Shown: positions 1-12,262 of the stretch, piece after piece
Layout of the letters: every line of letters starts with the position of its first letter
How positions within the stretch are numbered: the stretch's first letter is position 1
NCBI RefSeq assembly: GCF_932526225.1
Contig: NC_064036.1
Coordinates: 11,153,181-11,217,180, forward strand
DNA length: 64,000 nucleotides
Origin: Nematostella vectensis
Lineage: Eukaryota; Cnidaria; Anthozoa; Actiniaria; Edwardsiidae
Reading direction: 5' to 3'
The notes under the pieces: model-generated
What the model saw: the letters and a program-made list of their open reading frames with translations, nothing else
The model's database searches: none
What the model was told of the DNA's origin: nothing
Position numbers and translations under genes: made by a program

Positions 1-767
1 ACTGCTCATTGGCAAACTGACAGTCCAGGTCCGAGTAACAGGAATAGGAGGATGAAGGAAACAGCAAAAGAACGACGGCTAGCACTAGTATCATCATGGC
101 TTAACTCTTGTGAGCAACCTTAGATCATTCAACACGGATGTAAAAATGCATTAGGAAACCTGTATCTGGCAAGAAGTATGCCAACGTCATACTTGACTAA
201 GATGTTATTAAGAATCTCACAGAGGCTAAATGATGCATTGAAAATACACAATATAGTTCTTTATTCATAGGATCAGGTGTATTGGCCTCCTTTTGTGATA
301 TTAATGAGTCAGTAGCACCCTTCTATTGGTTGATGGTACATTTTAGGTAAGTGAGCGATTTAACCTTTTTTTGACAAGTCTGTTGAGCACTTTATCATTG
401 TCAACAGCATGGTAATTTTTTTTAAAAACAAAAGAAAACGCAAACAAATAAATAGTGGATAATGCAATTCATCCCCTACTTGTCCCACCCAATAGTCAAC
501 TTACACTAAAAAATCACGTGGCTTTCTGGGTGGCAAACTCGACGCGCAAAATAACAACAAAAAGAAAACATTCTGCGCTTAGGAATCGGCCAGAGAGCTT
601 CTTTGTCAGAAAGTGCTTATTTCCATTGAAATATTTTATTTTCTTCGTCGCTCTCTGGCGTGACGGGCGCAACCGGCTTTCTTTGCTTATTTGGGCTTGA
701 ATTCGCCACTTAAAAAGTCACGTGACTTTCAGTGCAAATCGGCTATTGGCTTGTTGTTCAACCTTAC
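1..767. other. Probable VPS18 intron, no exon seen
   Basis: This stretch lies between the last recognised VPS18 exon and the window edge. The gene is incomplete at that exon, so the stretch should be intronic or contain an exon I could not recognise. I see no open frame resembling the missing C-terminal part of VPS18. It is AT-rich, with short A and T runs near 418-445. Confidence 0.5.
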
Positions 768-3700
768 CGTTCCTTGCATAAGTAGGTATCTCAACAGCGC
801 GTCGTCGTCATTCAGCTCCACATACAGCGACAGCAAGTAATTATGGATGGCTTGGTCCGAAGTGCCCAGTCTCTCGATACAGAACTCCAAGTACCGCACG
901 GCTTCCTCAGCCTGGAGTCAGGGCAAACAAGGCGATCAGACAGGGATCATACAACGTCGTCAAAGAACAGTCACAGCGTGTAAAAGGTTGTAGTATAAAT
1001 AGCGGCACGTTACAGTCATGCTCTTTTTGCTCTTGCGGTGACGTAACGAGATATAATGTCCGCGAGGTGAAATAATAACAGATTGCTGTCATCTCTTTTT
1101 TTTAAGGCGAGCACACTCTTGATAACCCCATGTCCATGTCCAACGTGACCTAAAAATGTTTTTCTACATCCAATTTTAAAACTTTTCTCGACAAAACCTA
1201 TTACAAAATCCACTATTCATGAATCTCTTAGGCTTGTGAGTACTTCTCAATGCCTATACAGTATATCTGTTTTCTAGTATAGGGATCTCCCATCTTTTTA
1301 ATTCTCTGAACAAGCCTATCTAAAATTCTCAAATTTCTTGGCTTGTTAGTACTTCTCAAAGACAATATTTCCACCACTTTTTTCTATTATACGGAGATCC
1401 CATTTTTAAACCTCTCTGAACCTATTTCAAATTCATATTGGCATAGGCCGGCACAGGAGTTTATAGGTTAACAAACCAATTCTAAAACACGCCTACCTGG
1501 ATAGTTTTGCCCTGCTGGTGATAGTGCACGAGTGAGGGAATAAGCTTCCTAGGGTCCAGTCTCCCTTTCTTCTCAATCCAAGCGCTGACTGTTTGTTTAG
1601 GGATATGCTGCATGAGGACTGGGGAGAATTTGTAGTAAAGCTCTGTGTCGGCCTAAAGTAAAAAGCACTCGTTACTGCAAGTCTTGAAAAAGAAATAGAA
1701 CTAGTTAAAGCATCTATCCTTATCTCTCACTACGGGCCGTCAAATTATAAAATAATGCCTCTCTGAAAAAGAAAAGGTTTCTTGCCTGTTTTGTAAGGAC
1801 CCCAAGGGCTGCTGGGTAATCGTCATGTTGGACATGGTGGTTGATCACGTGCTCATAATCTGTTATATTTAAACAACAGCAACATCAATTAAAGCAGCAA
1901 CAACGACAACAAAAACAGCAAGAACAACAGCAGAAGTCACAACAAAGACAATGGCAATAACAACAACTACTAAAGCAATAACAAGTTCAAATCTTTGATT
2001 GTTTTGCTACCCACTCTAAAGAAAGTTGAAATATAACATACAATATAAAAATATACGTATAAAACAGCAAACCTATCAGCAACAGCAGTAACGACATGGA
2101 CAATGTAAAACGTTTGGAGAGCCTATAAAAGTGTTTTCGTCGAAGTGACCCGTGACCCACTTTTTGGCGAAGGGGTAGAGGGGAGGGGAGGTGTGTATAT
2201 GCTCCCCACCCCCCCCCCCCCCCCCCGCACACAAACAGTAGCTAGGAGACAGTCCCACGACCAGTATGATTGTTCGACATACCTTCCATCAACATCGCGA
2301 AAAATACAAGATTCTCGACGTCGCCGTGACTGGCAATCAGGTCGTACGCTGTTTTTCTGTTCTGGTCAAGGCAGGCCTGATAGAAGAATAATACATCAAA
2401 ATAAATTTAGGAAGCAAATCACTTGTCTTGTACCTTGAATGCTAAAAAAAAATTGGCGTAGACACAACGTTGTCGAGTGGGAGGCATCATACGTAGCCTG
2501 CTTGAAGCCGTTTGCCCCGGCCAGAAAGAAATATGATGGCGCCAACAGCTCGACGTTATTGAATACATTATAGGTTGGCGCTTTGTGTAGCCGCCATACA
2601 TCCCACACTATCCAGCTTAAGTCGACTAATTTAGTGGGATTTGTTGAGGGGGTAAACCGAAGAACCTGGGGAAAAATTCGAGTAGCAAAGGTGGAGAACC
2701 CGGAATCACAAACACACACCTTGACTTTAATCTGAGCCAAGAATCTCCTAAACTCCGTCTGCAGTTTTTCTCTCTCCGCGGCAGCAGTGTCTTCATACTC
2801 CTTCAGCTGACCAAGGTTATTTAAGTAGAGCTCGATCAGCCACATCACAATCATCGTCATCTGGGTCTGGTCCTAGCCGGGCAAACAGCAAAAGACGCTT
2901 TCTTTGAACCAACACACAAACATTTGGGAAGTTGACAGAGTAATCGGCTTAAATTCTCAGAACAGTTTATCTATCCTGATCTAGGAACCATATGTTATTT
3001 TCTCTTGAACATTATTTTGTAGGCTCACATTGGTATTTCATTTTCAATTCTTTTACTAGCACACGACTTTCTGGTCCTAAAGTGGGAAACAGCAAATATA
3101 TTTTCTCGTAGCATTCAAATCGACCAATGTGGCTAACATTTTTTGCACTTCACACTCTTAATGTCGCAATGCTGTTCGTCGTCGAGAATTTGTTTTAAGA
3201 ACTATGCTCACCTGGGGTTTTAAGCCTTCTAGTTTCTTGATTAAGAACATCCTGAGAGCTTGCCGGTCTTCCACGTGAATGAACTTCAAGGCAACTTCTT
3301 CAAACGACACTTGGGTCTCCGCGTAGCACTTCGCCGCAGCCGTGTAACTAAAAGTCAAATTGTTTATAAAAGTCAGTAAGGGCACATTACCATTAAAACC
3401 GTAGCTTGTGTAGCAAGCATTTCCGCGAATAGCTCTCGAAAAACTGATCAAGCTCGGTCAAACTTTCCGCTGAACCCCACGAGGACTATACAAGCTACAG
3501 AACTATGCCGCAGCCTTTTAGCTACTGTATACAGTAAGTAAGACACAGGTATTTGGGATACTAACAATACTTGAATCATAGAAATTTGCTGTGCCGTAAA
3601 CAAGCAAGGGAATGGGAAAAAAAATATTGGGACTGTCTTTTCCCAGCACATTCACCTGTATTTTTAGCTCTTGTTGTGAAAATGGTCATTCTTACCGACT

Positions 3701-6700
3701 TCCAAATTATTCTCTCACCTTTTCTTATCAAACATGTCCTCTGCTTGTTTCCTTAACACTTTATCCAGGTTTGCGGGGTTGTCCTGTAAGCGTAGATAAG
3801 GAAGATAATAAGTTTTTTATTGTTAAGCCACACGATTTTACCAAGCAAATCACAATGAATAATTTTCATTAGTTTTCTATAACATTTACCTGACAGTAGT
3901 TCTTTGCCAGTTCAAACTCCCCTTTGTTGAGATACATTTTCCACACATCTCTGTAAAATAGGACACAATGTTTTTCGCACGTTCTCGAGTATGTGCTATA
4001 GACAATAGGACAATTATACGATTCCTGTGCTCCATTATCATTTTTGCATGCGTCTGCCCTCTGATGATCTACAGACGACATCATAGCGTGTCATGAACAA
4101 AAAAGTATGCAAGAGGCGCAGCCTGTGCGTCAGTTTCTCAACCAATCAGAGCGCGAGTTTCAAGTGCATTTTCTCTTGATCACCTGCTTTCCTTGTTGAT
4201 CTGATACTCGAATATCACAGTATCTGAGAAGATCCAAACTGTCTTCTTTACCATGTCTAGAGACATCCTACGCATGGCGCCATACTAAACAAATCAAGGA
4301 AAGCATTAGCAAAGCCTCGGTCAAACGGAGGAGAGGGAGTTGATGAGAGATGAGAAACCCTCAACAATGCACAAATCGGACATGAGGGCTGAGGAGAGTC
4401 TTTGAAGCTTGATCTTGTAAGAGTTAAAAATAAAGAAATGATATTTTCTGAAGAGGCCACATATGCTGACACGCTAATACAGTGGTCCACCTGTGACTTC
4501 TGCTGATGAGCCTTTGAGGGTCGCTTTCAGTGCAGTCAAACTTACCCGAGGCGGCAGAATATCCTCAAACACCACTTCTTCACTGAGCAAAGAAACAGCC
4601 TCAAATCTGTATAAAGAAAACCTCTTTATACCTCTGCCACATGGGCATACGAAACTTTATACACTGGAGACTTGAATACACTTTTTATCATGTTTGTTAT
4701 ATTATTGAGGTGCTCCCCCTCCCCCTGATTTGGCTCCCTTGGTGAGCAGCTCGTCCCTGGCCCCACACTACTTCACGGCTCATCTCGGAAACCCGCTAAG
4801 TTAGTTATTTGACTACCCCTTATCATAATTAATCAATGTATATAAAGTTGACAAGAGGTAAGTAGACAAACCTGTCCTTGTAGAGAAGCAGAGCATGGAA
4901 ACCAGTGATTCCTACTGATAATGGCGGGACAGGCTCTTTACTGTCCCCTGAGGGCATGTAGCTTATAAGTAGTCAAGCAAAACTTACTTGAAAAACTTAT
5001 TTGAAAAGAGTAGAAAGCAAACAGCAACATATTTTTTATGTCTTTACAACAACATGCTATTTTAACAAATTTTTGTCAATAGAGAATTTTCATTTCTGAG
5101 AACACGCTCTGCATTGTTAGACTTTTGCCTAGTGCACACTTTAGTGACATGACAACATAACAACATAGGCACGCACACTCTTTTAAGTCCGACATAACGA
5201 CATACCGTAAATGACCTAATAAATGCCTGGGCTGTTTATTAAATTTCGATGGTCCGAGAGGGGTGTTCATTAGATAGGGGGTGTTTATTAGAAAGGGGCG
5301 TTCTTTACAAAATATGAAAATATAACAAATCTATTCAAGTGCAGTGGGGTTCTAGTCTCAGCCACGATCACTTTAAATTATAGCCTACGTAGCAAGTGTT
5401 TACCGTGCAACGAATGCAATGATTTAGCGGTGCAAGTATGCAGTAAGCGGAAACGAGAAGTAGGCCTTGTTATTCCTCGATGATGCACTGCGAGGACAAA
5501 ACTAAAGAAAATTGCTGACATCCTAAGCAATGAGATCAGGAACGTTAGAGAGCAGTACCCTCATTTTGGACTTGGCTTTGAACAAGACGCTACTCGCTTA
5601 CCCAGTGTTGATTAAGCAAGATGGCAATTAAAATAACAGTAATATATCCGGAATTCCTATGTTTTTTTAATGCTGGCAGGGAAGGGAGCGGGGGAGGGGA
5701 GGGGGTGTTTAATAGAGAGGGGCGTTTATTACAAACTTGTAAGCTTAGGAAGGGCGTTTATTAGATCAGAGGTGTTCTTTAGATAGGGGGCGTTTATTAG
5801 GTCATTTACAGTAGACATAATGACATAAAAGAAAAAACATGCTTTTTTCTTTTATGTCGTTATGTTCATGTTGTTATGTCTGGCTTCTGTCAAAATGTCG
5901 AACCATTCACACTTGAACATATGAACATAAGGGTGCATGCGCCTATGTCATTATGACGTTATGTCACTGGTGTGCACCAGGCATTAGACAGCTATAATGC
6001 TGTTACATGAAGATAAAAAGGATACACTAGTAATTTGGATTCTGTGATGACATTGTCTGTCAAGTCTTGTGCATTGAAGTCAAGTTTACCATAATAAATG
6101 CCACTTCCTATGGCAACAGAGAAACACAAGAGAATAAGTATGCAAATAGTATGTTATTTTTCATGTGACTTAAAACGAAAGGGGGGGCGAACATACTAAG
6201 GGATTGGCAACCAAAATGTTCAACCAAGAATGCTTGTGTGCTCTCACTTTAATCAAAGATATATGTGGCATTTTACTACAGTTTCAATATTCTATGAACT
6301 CTCATTAATAATTTCCAGCTGCTTATCTACATTCTGGCTGCTAATAATCAAACTGTATTACATTTGGTGCTTTGTGATTGGTCAGTTCCTTATGGAGATG
6401 TGGTTTGATTTAAAACCACTTAATAAATGCTGGCTAATGAAATGGCGATTTCAAATAAAAGAAGTCATAAGATGATTTTGCTGTTGGAAATTGTCAGTTT
6501 TTTTTAAAACTTTCTGTTTTAAAAAGGCATCATTTTTGTGCATGAATGTATAGACAGCACAAAAACTTGTCTTGGCATCTGTGGTCAAAATATTTAACCT
6601 ATTTTATTCAGATAAGGCTATAAAATTATCCCTGTTTTGCTGATTGCCATAGAGAAGAGGGGGTACTGTTGATTTTCTCTAGATGCAACTCATGGCTTAA

Positions 6701-9700
6701 TGTTTTTTGCTATTTCAAATTGCTTTCAAGATTGCATACAGCTTCCAAATGTTAGTAGGAATTTAGCTGTTTTAGAATCTTGTCTGTACATACCTGTGAG
6801 CCAAGCAAAGGAAGAAGGCAGAGCTCTTAGCTTGGGATAGTAACACACAAGCTCACCATGCGACAAAGTCCCTGGCATCTCATGAAATGGTGCTGGAATT
6901 GAACAGTGTTAAAATATTCATACTGTAGAGAGAATAGATAAAACAATAAGGGTGCACTGTGATTATGATAGTGGTGTGATTATGTAGGTGCCGAAGATGT
7001 GATGATCTACTTTAAGTTTGATTATAATCATCTATGATAAGATGCTGATGGTCTTATGTTATGTGGGTGTGACTTACCAGGACTGTTTTCGTAGTCAACA
7101 AACAAGGGAACAAATGACAGAGGGTCAGAACTGGATACCTCGCCAATAAACTGATAAAGGCGGCTGCAATAGGCCAAAATACCACAGTCAGAATATCAAA
7201 CTAAAAATGATATATAGAGTCCGGCTCCTCAACCTACTGACAACAACCTTTTAGAGGTTAGGGAAGAGGGTTTTTATGTACTATCCTGCTCCAAAGGGGA
7301 AAGTAAAGAAGGTAAGGGATGGACTGATAATTCCTTTCTTGTGTGAGAACTGAGGAGAAACTGTTATATTACCTGTAAATAAATCAACACAAGGTTGGAA
7401 TGACATGTTTTAAATCTAAAAAAAAGAGTAGCTTTGCTGCAATCGTAGCATTTGTCTGTTGGTCAGAGCAAAAAGGTCAGCAAAACTACTCTGTTTTCAA
7501 AAGAGTAAAACATGCTATTGATTTCAATTCTGTGTTTAACTATTTCCCTTATTCAACCTGGTCTGCACAGACCACCGTTTTTTGTAGCTTTTCTGTAGTC
7601 TTTCTAGTCATACCTGATATGTACTGTTATGTCTATTAAGGACACGTAAAGAAAATGGAAAGAAGAGATGAAAAGAATAAATGGGTGAGTGGGTAGTCTC
7701 ATGAGGTTAGAGAGAAAAGTCATTATTGCTACAACGTACGTGAGAGAAGTGACCATGATGAGATAGCGTCTATCTGACTGGGGTGTGGCTGGAAACTTGT
7801 CAAACATGATGCCACAAATAGGTTCTTCTCTTTCTCCGCTAGAGTTGATGTTATACAACTAGTGGAAAACAAAAGATGGGCATAATAACAAACTTGCCTT
7901 ACATACAGAACTATTGTTATACACAATCCAAAATTCTTCAGAGAGCCTTGTAAAAATTAAAGAGATACAGTCAGCTTCCTACTCTTATTATTGACATAGC
8001 TTCATCTTAGTGACTACAAATTTTGCCACTAAAAATGTAAAAAAGGATGATGCAAAAAGATGACAAAACGGCTTGCATAGCCTGACATAGCCAAGTCCCA
8101 CATATAACAATCATTATTGCTCCAAAATGATTTCACATTAAAAATGGCTAAAAAAACTTACATCTCATATATCAAACAATACCTGTTTACAGAAGCGCTC
8201 TACTCCTCCCTGGAAAAACTTTTCCTCAGGTTCCAGCTCAGTCTCAAATAGCGAACCTGTATTAAGCAGGGATAGAGTATCAACAATGCAATTTTACAAT
8301 ACCGCAGTGTGACGAGGAAACTCAATGAATCCAGATGAGAGTCCTTAAACTCATCAAACCTGTATGCTATGTTAATAGTTACATACTACTTGTTGTAACT
8401 TAACTTACAAATTTAAAAAGCAATGGCATACCTGATGTAGTACCAAGCAGGATGGTTTGGGTTGAGCTCTCTGTCAACTTGGACTTGTTCCATGCAACAG
8501 CACTTATAAGATGGCCCTATTACAAGAGAGTAAAGAATTGTTTATCTAGATTCAAAAACAACTTTACAGCTTATCTTAAAAATATATTTCAAATGAAATG
8601 CCACGTGACTTAAATTATCATATTTAATTTTATTTATTTAGAGCACATGTATAATATCATGTGTGTTCAGTAGACTACTTCTGAAGTGCAGTAAACTGTA
8701 TTCAAAGTTGCAGCAATTACTTTTAAGTAAAGCTAATTAAATGATGAGTCGCTCAAACATTGGAAACTCTACATACCCTCATTTTAGTCATTGGTTTGGG
8801 CTTTTTAGAATTTCTAGCCAAGTAGTACGACTCTTGTGACTTCATGCACACTATGAGATGTCGAGCAGTGGGGTCTATGAATATCCTGTGTATGGTATCA
8901 TCTAATCTCTTGCACACTTCAACACCTTGAGAGGAAAACAAAATATTTCGTATCATTAACCATAAAGAAAATCAGAACATACAGAGATCAAATACACAGT
9001 TTGCTAGTGCTAGGTCCATGCCAGTAGAAATATAAACAGCAATAACAGAAACGCATTTATCATCCTCATTTGTAGTGCAATTACCATTGGAGAAGGGAAT
9101 AAAAACAACATTACTATAAGCCATTCCGGGATATTTTTCTGGGGTCCCTGCAATCCCCTTCTCTACATACTTCCTCATGTATAGTACCCACTTAAACAGT
9201 TATATTCTAACAAAGCTTACTATCTATTTCTGATGTATTCGCTAAGTCAATCCTCATGATTACATTGGTGCTCAACCCAACAGCAACAGTGTTGTTACTC
9301 ACAACCAAGTCCACCATATTGCTTGGTGGTCTAAAGTAAAGAAAAACAAATTATTAGTGTAGAAACTTCCACTGGACCCTAGCCCCTCAGTTTTCTTTCT
9401 AAAATTAGAAGGAAATAAGGGTGTGGCTGTGCCCCAGTCTCCTTAATGTCTCACTACCCCTCTCACTCCTTAATGTCTCACTACCCCTCACACCCCTTAA
9501 CGTCTCACTATCCCTCTCACCCCTTAATGTCTCACTACCCCTCACACCCCTTAACGTCTCACTACCCCTCACACCCCTTAACGTCTCACTATCCCTCTCA
9601 CCCCTTAATGTCTCACTATCCCTCTCACCCCTTAACGTCTCACTATCCCTCTCAACCCTTAATGTGCAAGCATCTAAACATTTTTGCATAAATCTCCAGA

Positions 9701-10726
9701 ATTCATAGCCAGTTAAAATGCAAAAAAATATGGGAGATATGCATATCTATATTTTACAAACAGCAAACTTAGCAACAAAAATTGAAATAGTACAAGAAGT
9801 AAGAGGCTTTTACCTAAAGTTGATCTTCTGTCGTCTAAATATTGGTACTTCATCTTCAGTTTTCAGCTCCACAAAGCCTGTGCTTATCTGCATTTCATGA
9901 AAAAAGTATTAGAAAGAAAACAGGCCGTGCAGCCATAGACTAGATAACAATTGTTCTAGGTCTTATCCAGACTGATATACAAGGCGAAACGTGCTGCCAC
10001 TTAATGTACATAAATCAGAGATGTTTACATTATGTTGCAAAGTACAAAAACTTTAAGCATATACAACCTTCCACAACAATATTTTTTTACAATGTAGCTT
10101 GGTGGGTTTGAGAGTTGAAATAGTATTTACAGCAGTCACCCGAGTCATAAGAGTAATACAGTCACCAGAGAGCCCTTTTTTGCAATTCTAAAAACAATCA
10201 CGGACTTCTGTCTTCTGAGATCTTACTTGTGAAGCAAAGCCTGTATCACTGTACCACTACTATAGCATTGTTCACTTTTCTATTGCCTCGCCCAAGCAGA
10301 ATTAGTAGGGGCTGTCAAAATCTAGGGCTGGGCATGGGGTAAAAGACATGAGGGGTAGGGTACGTGCTCGGGGTTAGATAAACTATTTAAGCTGGTAAAA
10401 TAAAATAACAATAAAATGACTAGCTCAGAAATTTCCATATAATCAAAAAGACAAAATAATTTTGGTACAGAGTTCATAAGTTCTCAATACTCTGACAACC
10501 CATACGAGCCCGTGCATTGACGACAATCGCCAACCTCAGACATCGCTCAATTATTATCATGGGGATAGTTTTCCGTACAACTGTACGCGTGCCAAAGCAA
10601 ACACCCTTAAGTATACAAGGATGTATTAGTTACCGGTTCTACTGTGTCTGGAGTGAGAAAGGGGTTGAGGGAATCCACTGCGCCCCGCGATGCTGCGAGT
10701 TCGTACTGGTCAAGAATCGACGCCAT
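768..10726 (-). CDS. VPS18: VPS18, HOPS/CORVET core subunit (3' end missing)
   Basis: VPS18 is a core subunit of the HOPS and CORVET tethering complexes for endosome and lysosome fusion. Exons in transcript order: 10634-10726, 9814-9887, 9221-9330, 8777-8925, 8432-8516, 8183-8256, 7740-7858, 7078-7163, 6794-6892, 6026-6107, 4872-4940, 4546-4606, 4184-4284, 3890-3950, 3719-3783, 3212-3347, 2720-2872, 2283-2376, 1786-1859, 1497-1652, 768-911. They splice in frame to 695 codons. The product starts MASILDQYE like vertebrate VPS18, then shows the beta-propeller region (exons 2-13) and the alpha-solenoid, with family stretches such as DVWKMYLNKGEFELAKNYC, YYKFSPVLMQHIP and AIHNYLLSLY. The C-terminal coiled coil and RING lie beyond base 1. 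The start ATG sits in a YY1-like CAAGATGGCG. Intron 19 has a GC donor. The exon 10/11 boundary (GT|gtatcc to gacag|T) was chosen to keep frame and is the least certain. Confidence 0.93.
2204..2226. repeat. Poly-C tract in VPS18 intron
   Basis: About 19 consecutive C residues after a short purine-rich segment, just downstream (in transcript sense) of VPS18 exon 18. It is simple sequence; overlapping open frames on both strands are low-complexity artefacts. Confidence 0.8.
5205..5811. mobile_element. Inner MITE with TA target duplication
   Basis: Terminal inverted repeats CCGTAAATGACCTAATAAA (left) and TTTATTAGGTCATTTACAG (right) bound a 607-bp segment, with TA on both sides as in Tc1/mariner insertions. 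Internally, GTTTATTAGA-type motifs preceded by G runs recur near both ends (5263-5300 and 5705-5800), extending the fold-back. There is no transposase frame. It lies wholly within the 5127-5982 element. Confidence 0.75.
5822..5858. repeat. Short near-perfect palindrome
   Basis: The arm GACATAAAAGAAAAAA is followed, around a central CATG, by its near-exact reverse complement. It lies in the right arm of the outer 5127-5982 element. It could form a hairpin or cruciform; no function is evident. Confidence 0.8.
9441..9666. repeat. 27-bp minisatellite in VPS18 intron 2
   Basis: Eight to nine copies of a 27-bp unit of the form CTTAATGTCTCACTACCCCT plus seven more bases, with T/C and AC/CT variants. 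Because 27 is a multiple of three and the unit lacks stops in several frames, long open frames appear on both strands. They are repeat artefacts lying entirely within the intron between exons 2 and 3. Confidence 0.9.
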
Positions 10727-10852
10727 CTTGGAAATCGCCCTCTACTGCATAGCATCATGGGAGTTTTTATTTAGACAGGGAGCCCGGCACACATTCGGTT
10801 CGGGGAACAGAGCATCCTCGGTAGAGAAAATTTTTCCCTTCTATTTTTCCTT

Positions 10853-11140
10853 CTCTCTGTTTGTCGCGGCTCTTTGTCGCGGCGCGTGAGTAGTGAAACT
10901 TGGAGCCTCTGGAACCAGGGAAACTTTTAGCACCCGAATTACTACACGAGAATACACTCTTTTTTTTTATAAGAACGTCTAATTTTCAGTTGAAGCTGGG
11001 CCGTTATTTAGGGACTTTTTAAGGCTGAATATGTTTTTAACGATGTTCTTTAATTTTAGTGTATATAAGAATATAATACCCAATGATTTATTAGGAAGAG
11101 AATTACACTTAAATGATCAATAGCAATAATGTTACTATGA
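10853..11140. repeat. Direct repeat copy 1, upstream of VPS18
   Basis: This segment starts with TCTCTGTTTGTCGCGGCTCT and ends near AATAGCAATAAT. It is repeated almost identically at 11319-11613, about 470 bp away, with small indels. It begins about 130 bp upstream of the VPS18 start codon, so it overlaps the likely 5' UTR or promoter. Inside it, GAGCCTCTGGAACCAGGG is mirrored by CCCTGGTTCCAGAGTCTC at 11253-11270, so transposon ends may be involved. Confidence 0.8.
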
Positions 11141-11318
11141 CTTATATTACTATGATTAATATAGTTTAAAAAGCTTTTTTGGACACTCGTTTGGACCTAA
11201 TATGATTTTAGATTAAAAATTTATGTATACCACCAGTCTACTTTTAGCTACCCTGGTTCCAGAGTCTCCTTTTTTCCTTCTCTCTGTTTAATGGCTCGTA
11301 CAAGACCTTTTTTTCCTT

Positions 11319-11613
11319 TTCTCTGTTTGTCGCGGCTCTTTGTCGCGGCGCGTGAGTAGTGAAACTTGGAGCCTCTGTTACCAGGTAACTTTTAGCACTA
11401 CACGAGTACTACACGAGAATACACTCTTTTTTTATGAGAACGTCTAATTTTCAGTTAAGGCTGGGCCGTTCTTATTTTTGGGACTTTTTAAGGCTGAATA
11501 TGTTTTTAACGATGTTCTTTAATTTTAGTGTATATAAGAATATAATACCCAATGATTTATTAGGAAGAGAATTACACTAATGATCAATAGCAATAATAAG
11601 GTTGTTACTATGA
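11319..11613. repeat. Direct repeat copy 2, upstream of VPS18
   Basis: Second copy of the 10853-11140 segment, sharing the TTTGTCGCGGCTCTTTGTCG start, the GTGTATATAAGAATATAATA core and the TGATCAATAGCAATAA end. It differs by a few substitutions and short indels, including loss of the GGAACCAGGG block. No coding content. Confidence 0.8.
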
Positions 11614-11946
11614 GCACAATTTGATACTGCATTTTAGAACGCATCAAGAATAAAAAAGAAAAATTCTGCTATTTGAGCCACTGCATGTTCTTAGCATGTT
11701 CTTAAAATTTGGTGAAATCTCAGGCTGGGCGTTCTTATAAAAAAGGTTTTTATAAAAAAAAACACACACATACACAAATAGTGTATAAAGCCGCGCTGAG
11801 CAGCGCCAGCATATTGCTGTCGAAAACAGACAGCATTTCCAGCCCAGCAATTGCTGGCGCTATTTCTTGAAAGGCGCTTTGAAGTGGTTTGCCAACACTC
11901 TCTTGGACCGTCGAGCGGGGCGGTACCATTGTTGCTGGCCAATCTC

Positions 11947-12262
11947 AGGCCCGTACCCAGGGGGGTGGTGCAGGGAATGCGAACGCCCCCCCTCCCCCAC
12001 AACTGCCAAGGTCCACTTTCGGTTTTCAATAGACGTGCTATTATTTGTAGACAAAATTATTAAGCATCAGCTAGATCACTCTGGTATGTAGTCAAATCCG
12101 ACGATAAACGTCCCGTGGAGATACTGCAAAGGCATGGCCAGATTTTTTTATCAGCGAACACCCCCCCCCCCCCCCCCCCCCGGAAATATAAGGCCCACTT
12201 TTTTGGATTTCGCACCCTTTCCCCCACCCACCCTCCCCAAGAAAAATCCTGGGTACGGGCCT
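11947..12262. mobile_element. MITE with GGCCCGTACCCAGG ends
   Basis: The left end AGGCCCGTACCCAGG and right end CCTGGGTACGGGCCT are perfect 15-bp inverted repeats 316 bp apart. The interior has C-rich tracts and no coding frame. A related half-element with the same GATCACTCTGGTATG and AAATCCTGGGTACGGG blocks lies at 26755-26992, which supports a dispersed family. Confidence 0.8.

Larger units (their letters stand above)
5127..5982. mobile_element. Outer MITE-like inverted-repeat element
   Basis: The left end GCCTAGTGCACACTTTAGTG and the right end CACTGGTGTGCACCAGGC are imperfect inverted repeats, and the similarity continues inward through a GACATAAC-rich arm of about 45 bp. The element lies in the VPS18 intron between exons 10 and 11. 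It carries no coding frame, so it is a non-autonomous DNA element. A TTAGAC motif occurs close outside both ends but not flush, so the target-site duplication is unresolved. A second element (5205-5811) is inserted inside it. Confidence 0.65.

Noticed and set aside
9405-9708. Repeat-protein-like open frames on both strands
   Set aside because: Produced by the 27-bp minisatellite, fully inside VPS18 intron 2, with no splice signals and no non-repeat part.
10517-10889. Plus-strand open frames near the VPS18 start
   Set aside because: They are antisense to VPS18 exon 1 and its 5' region, which is supported by 20 further exons.
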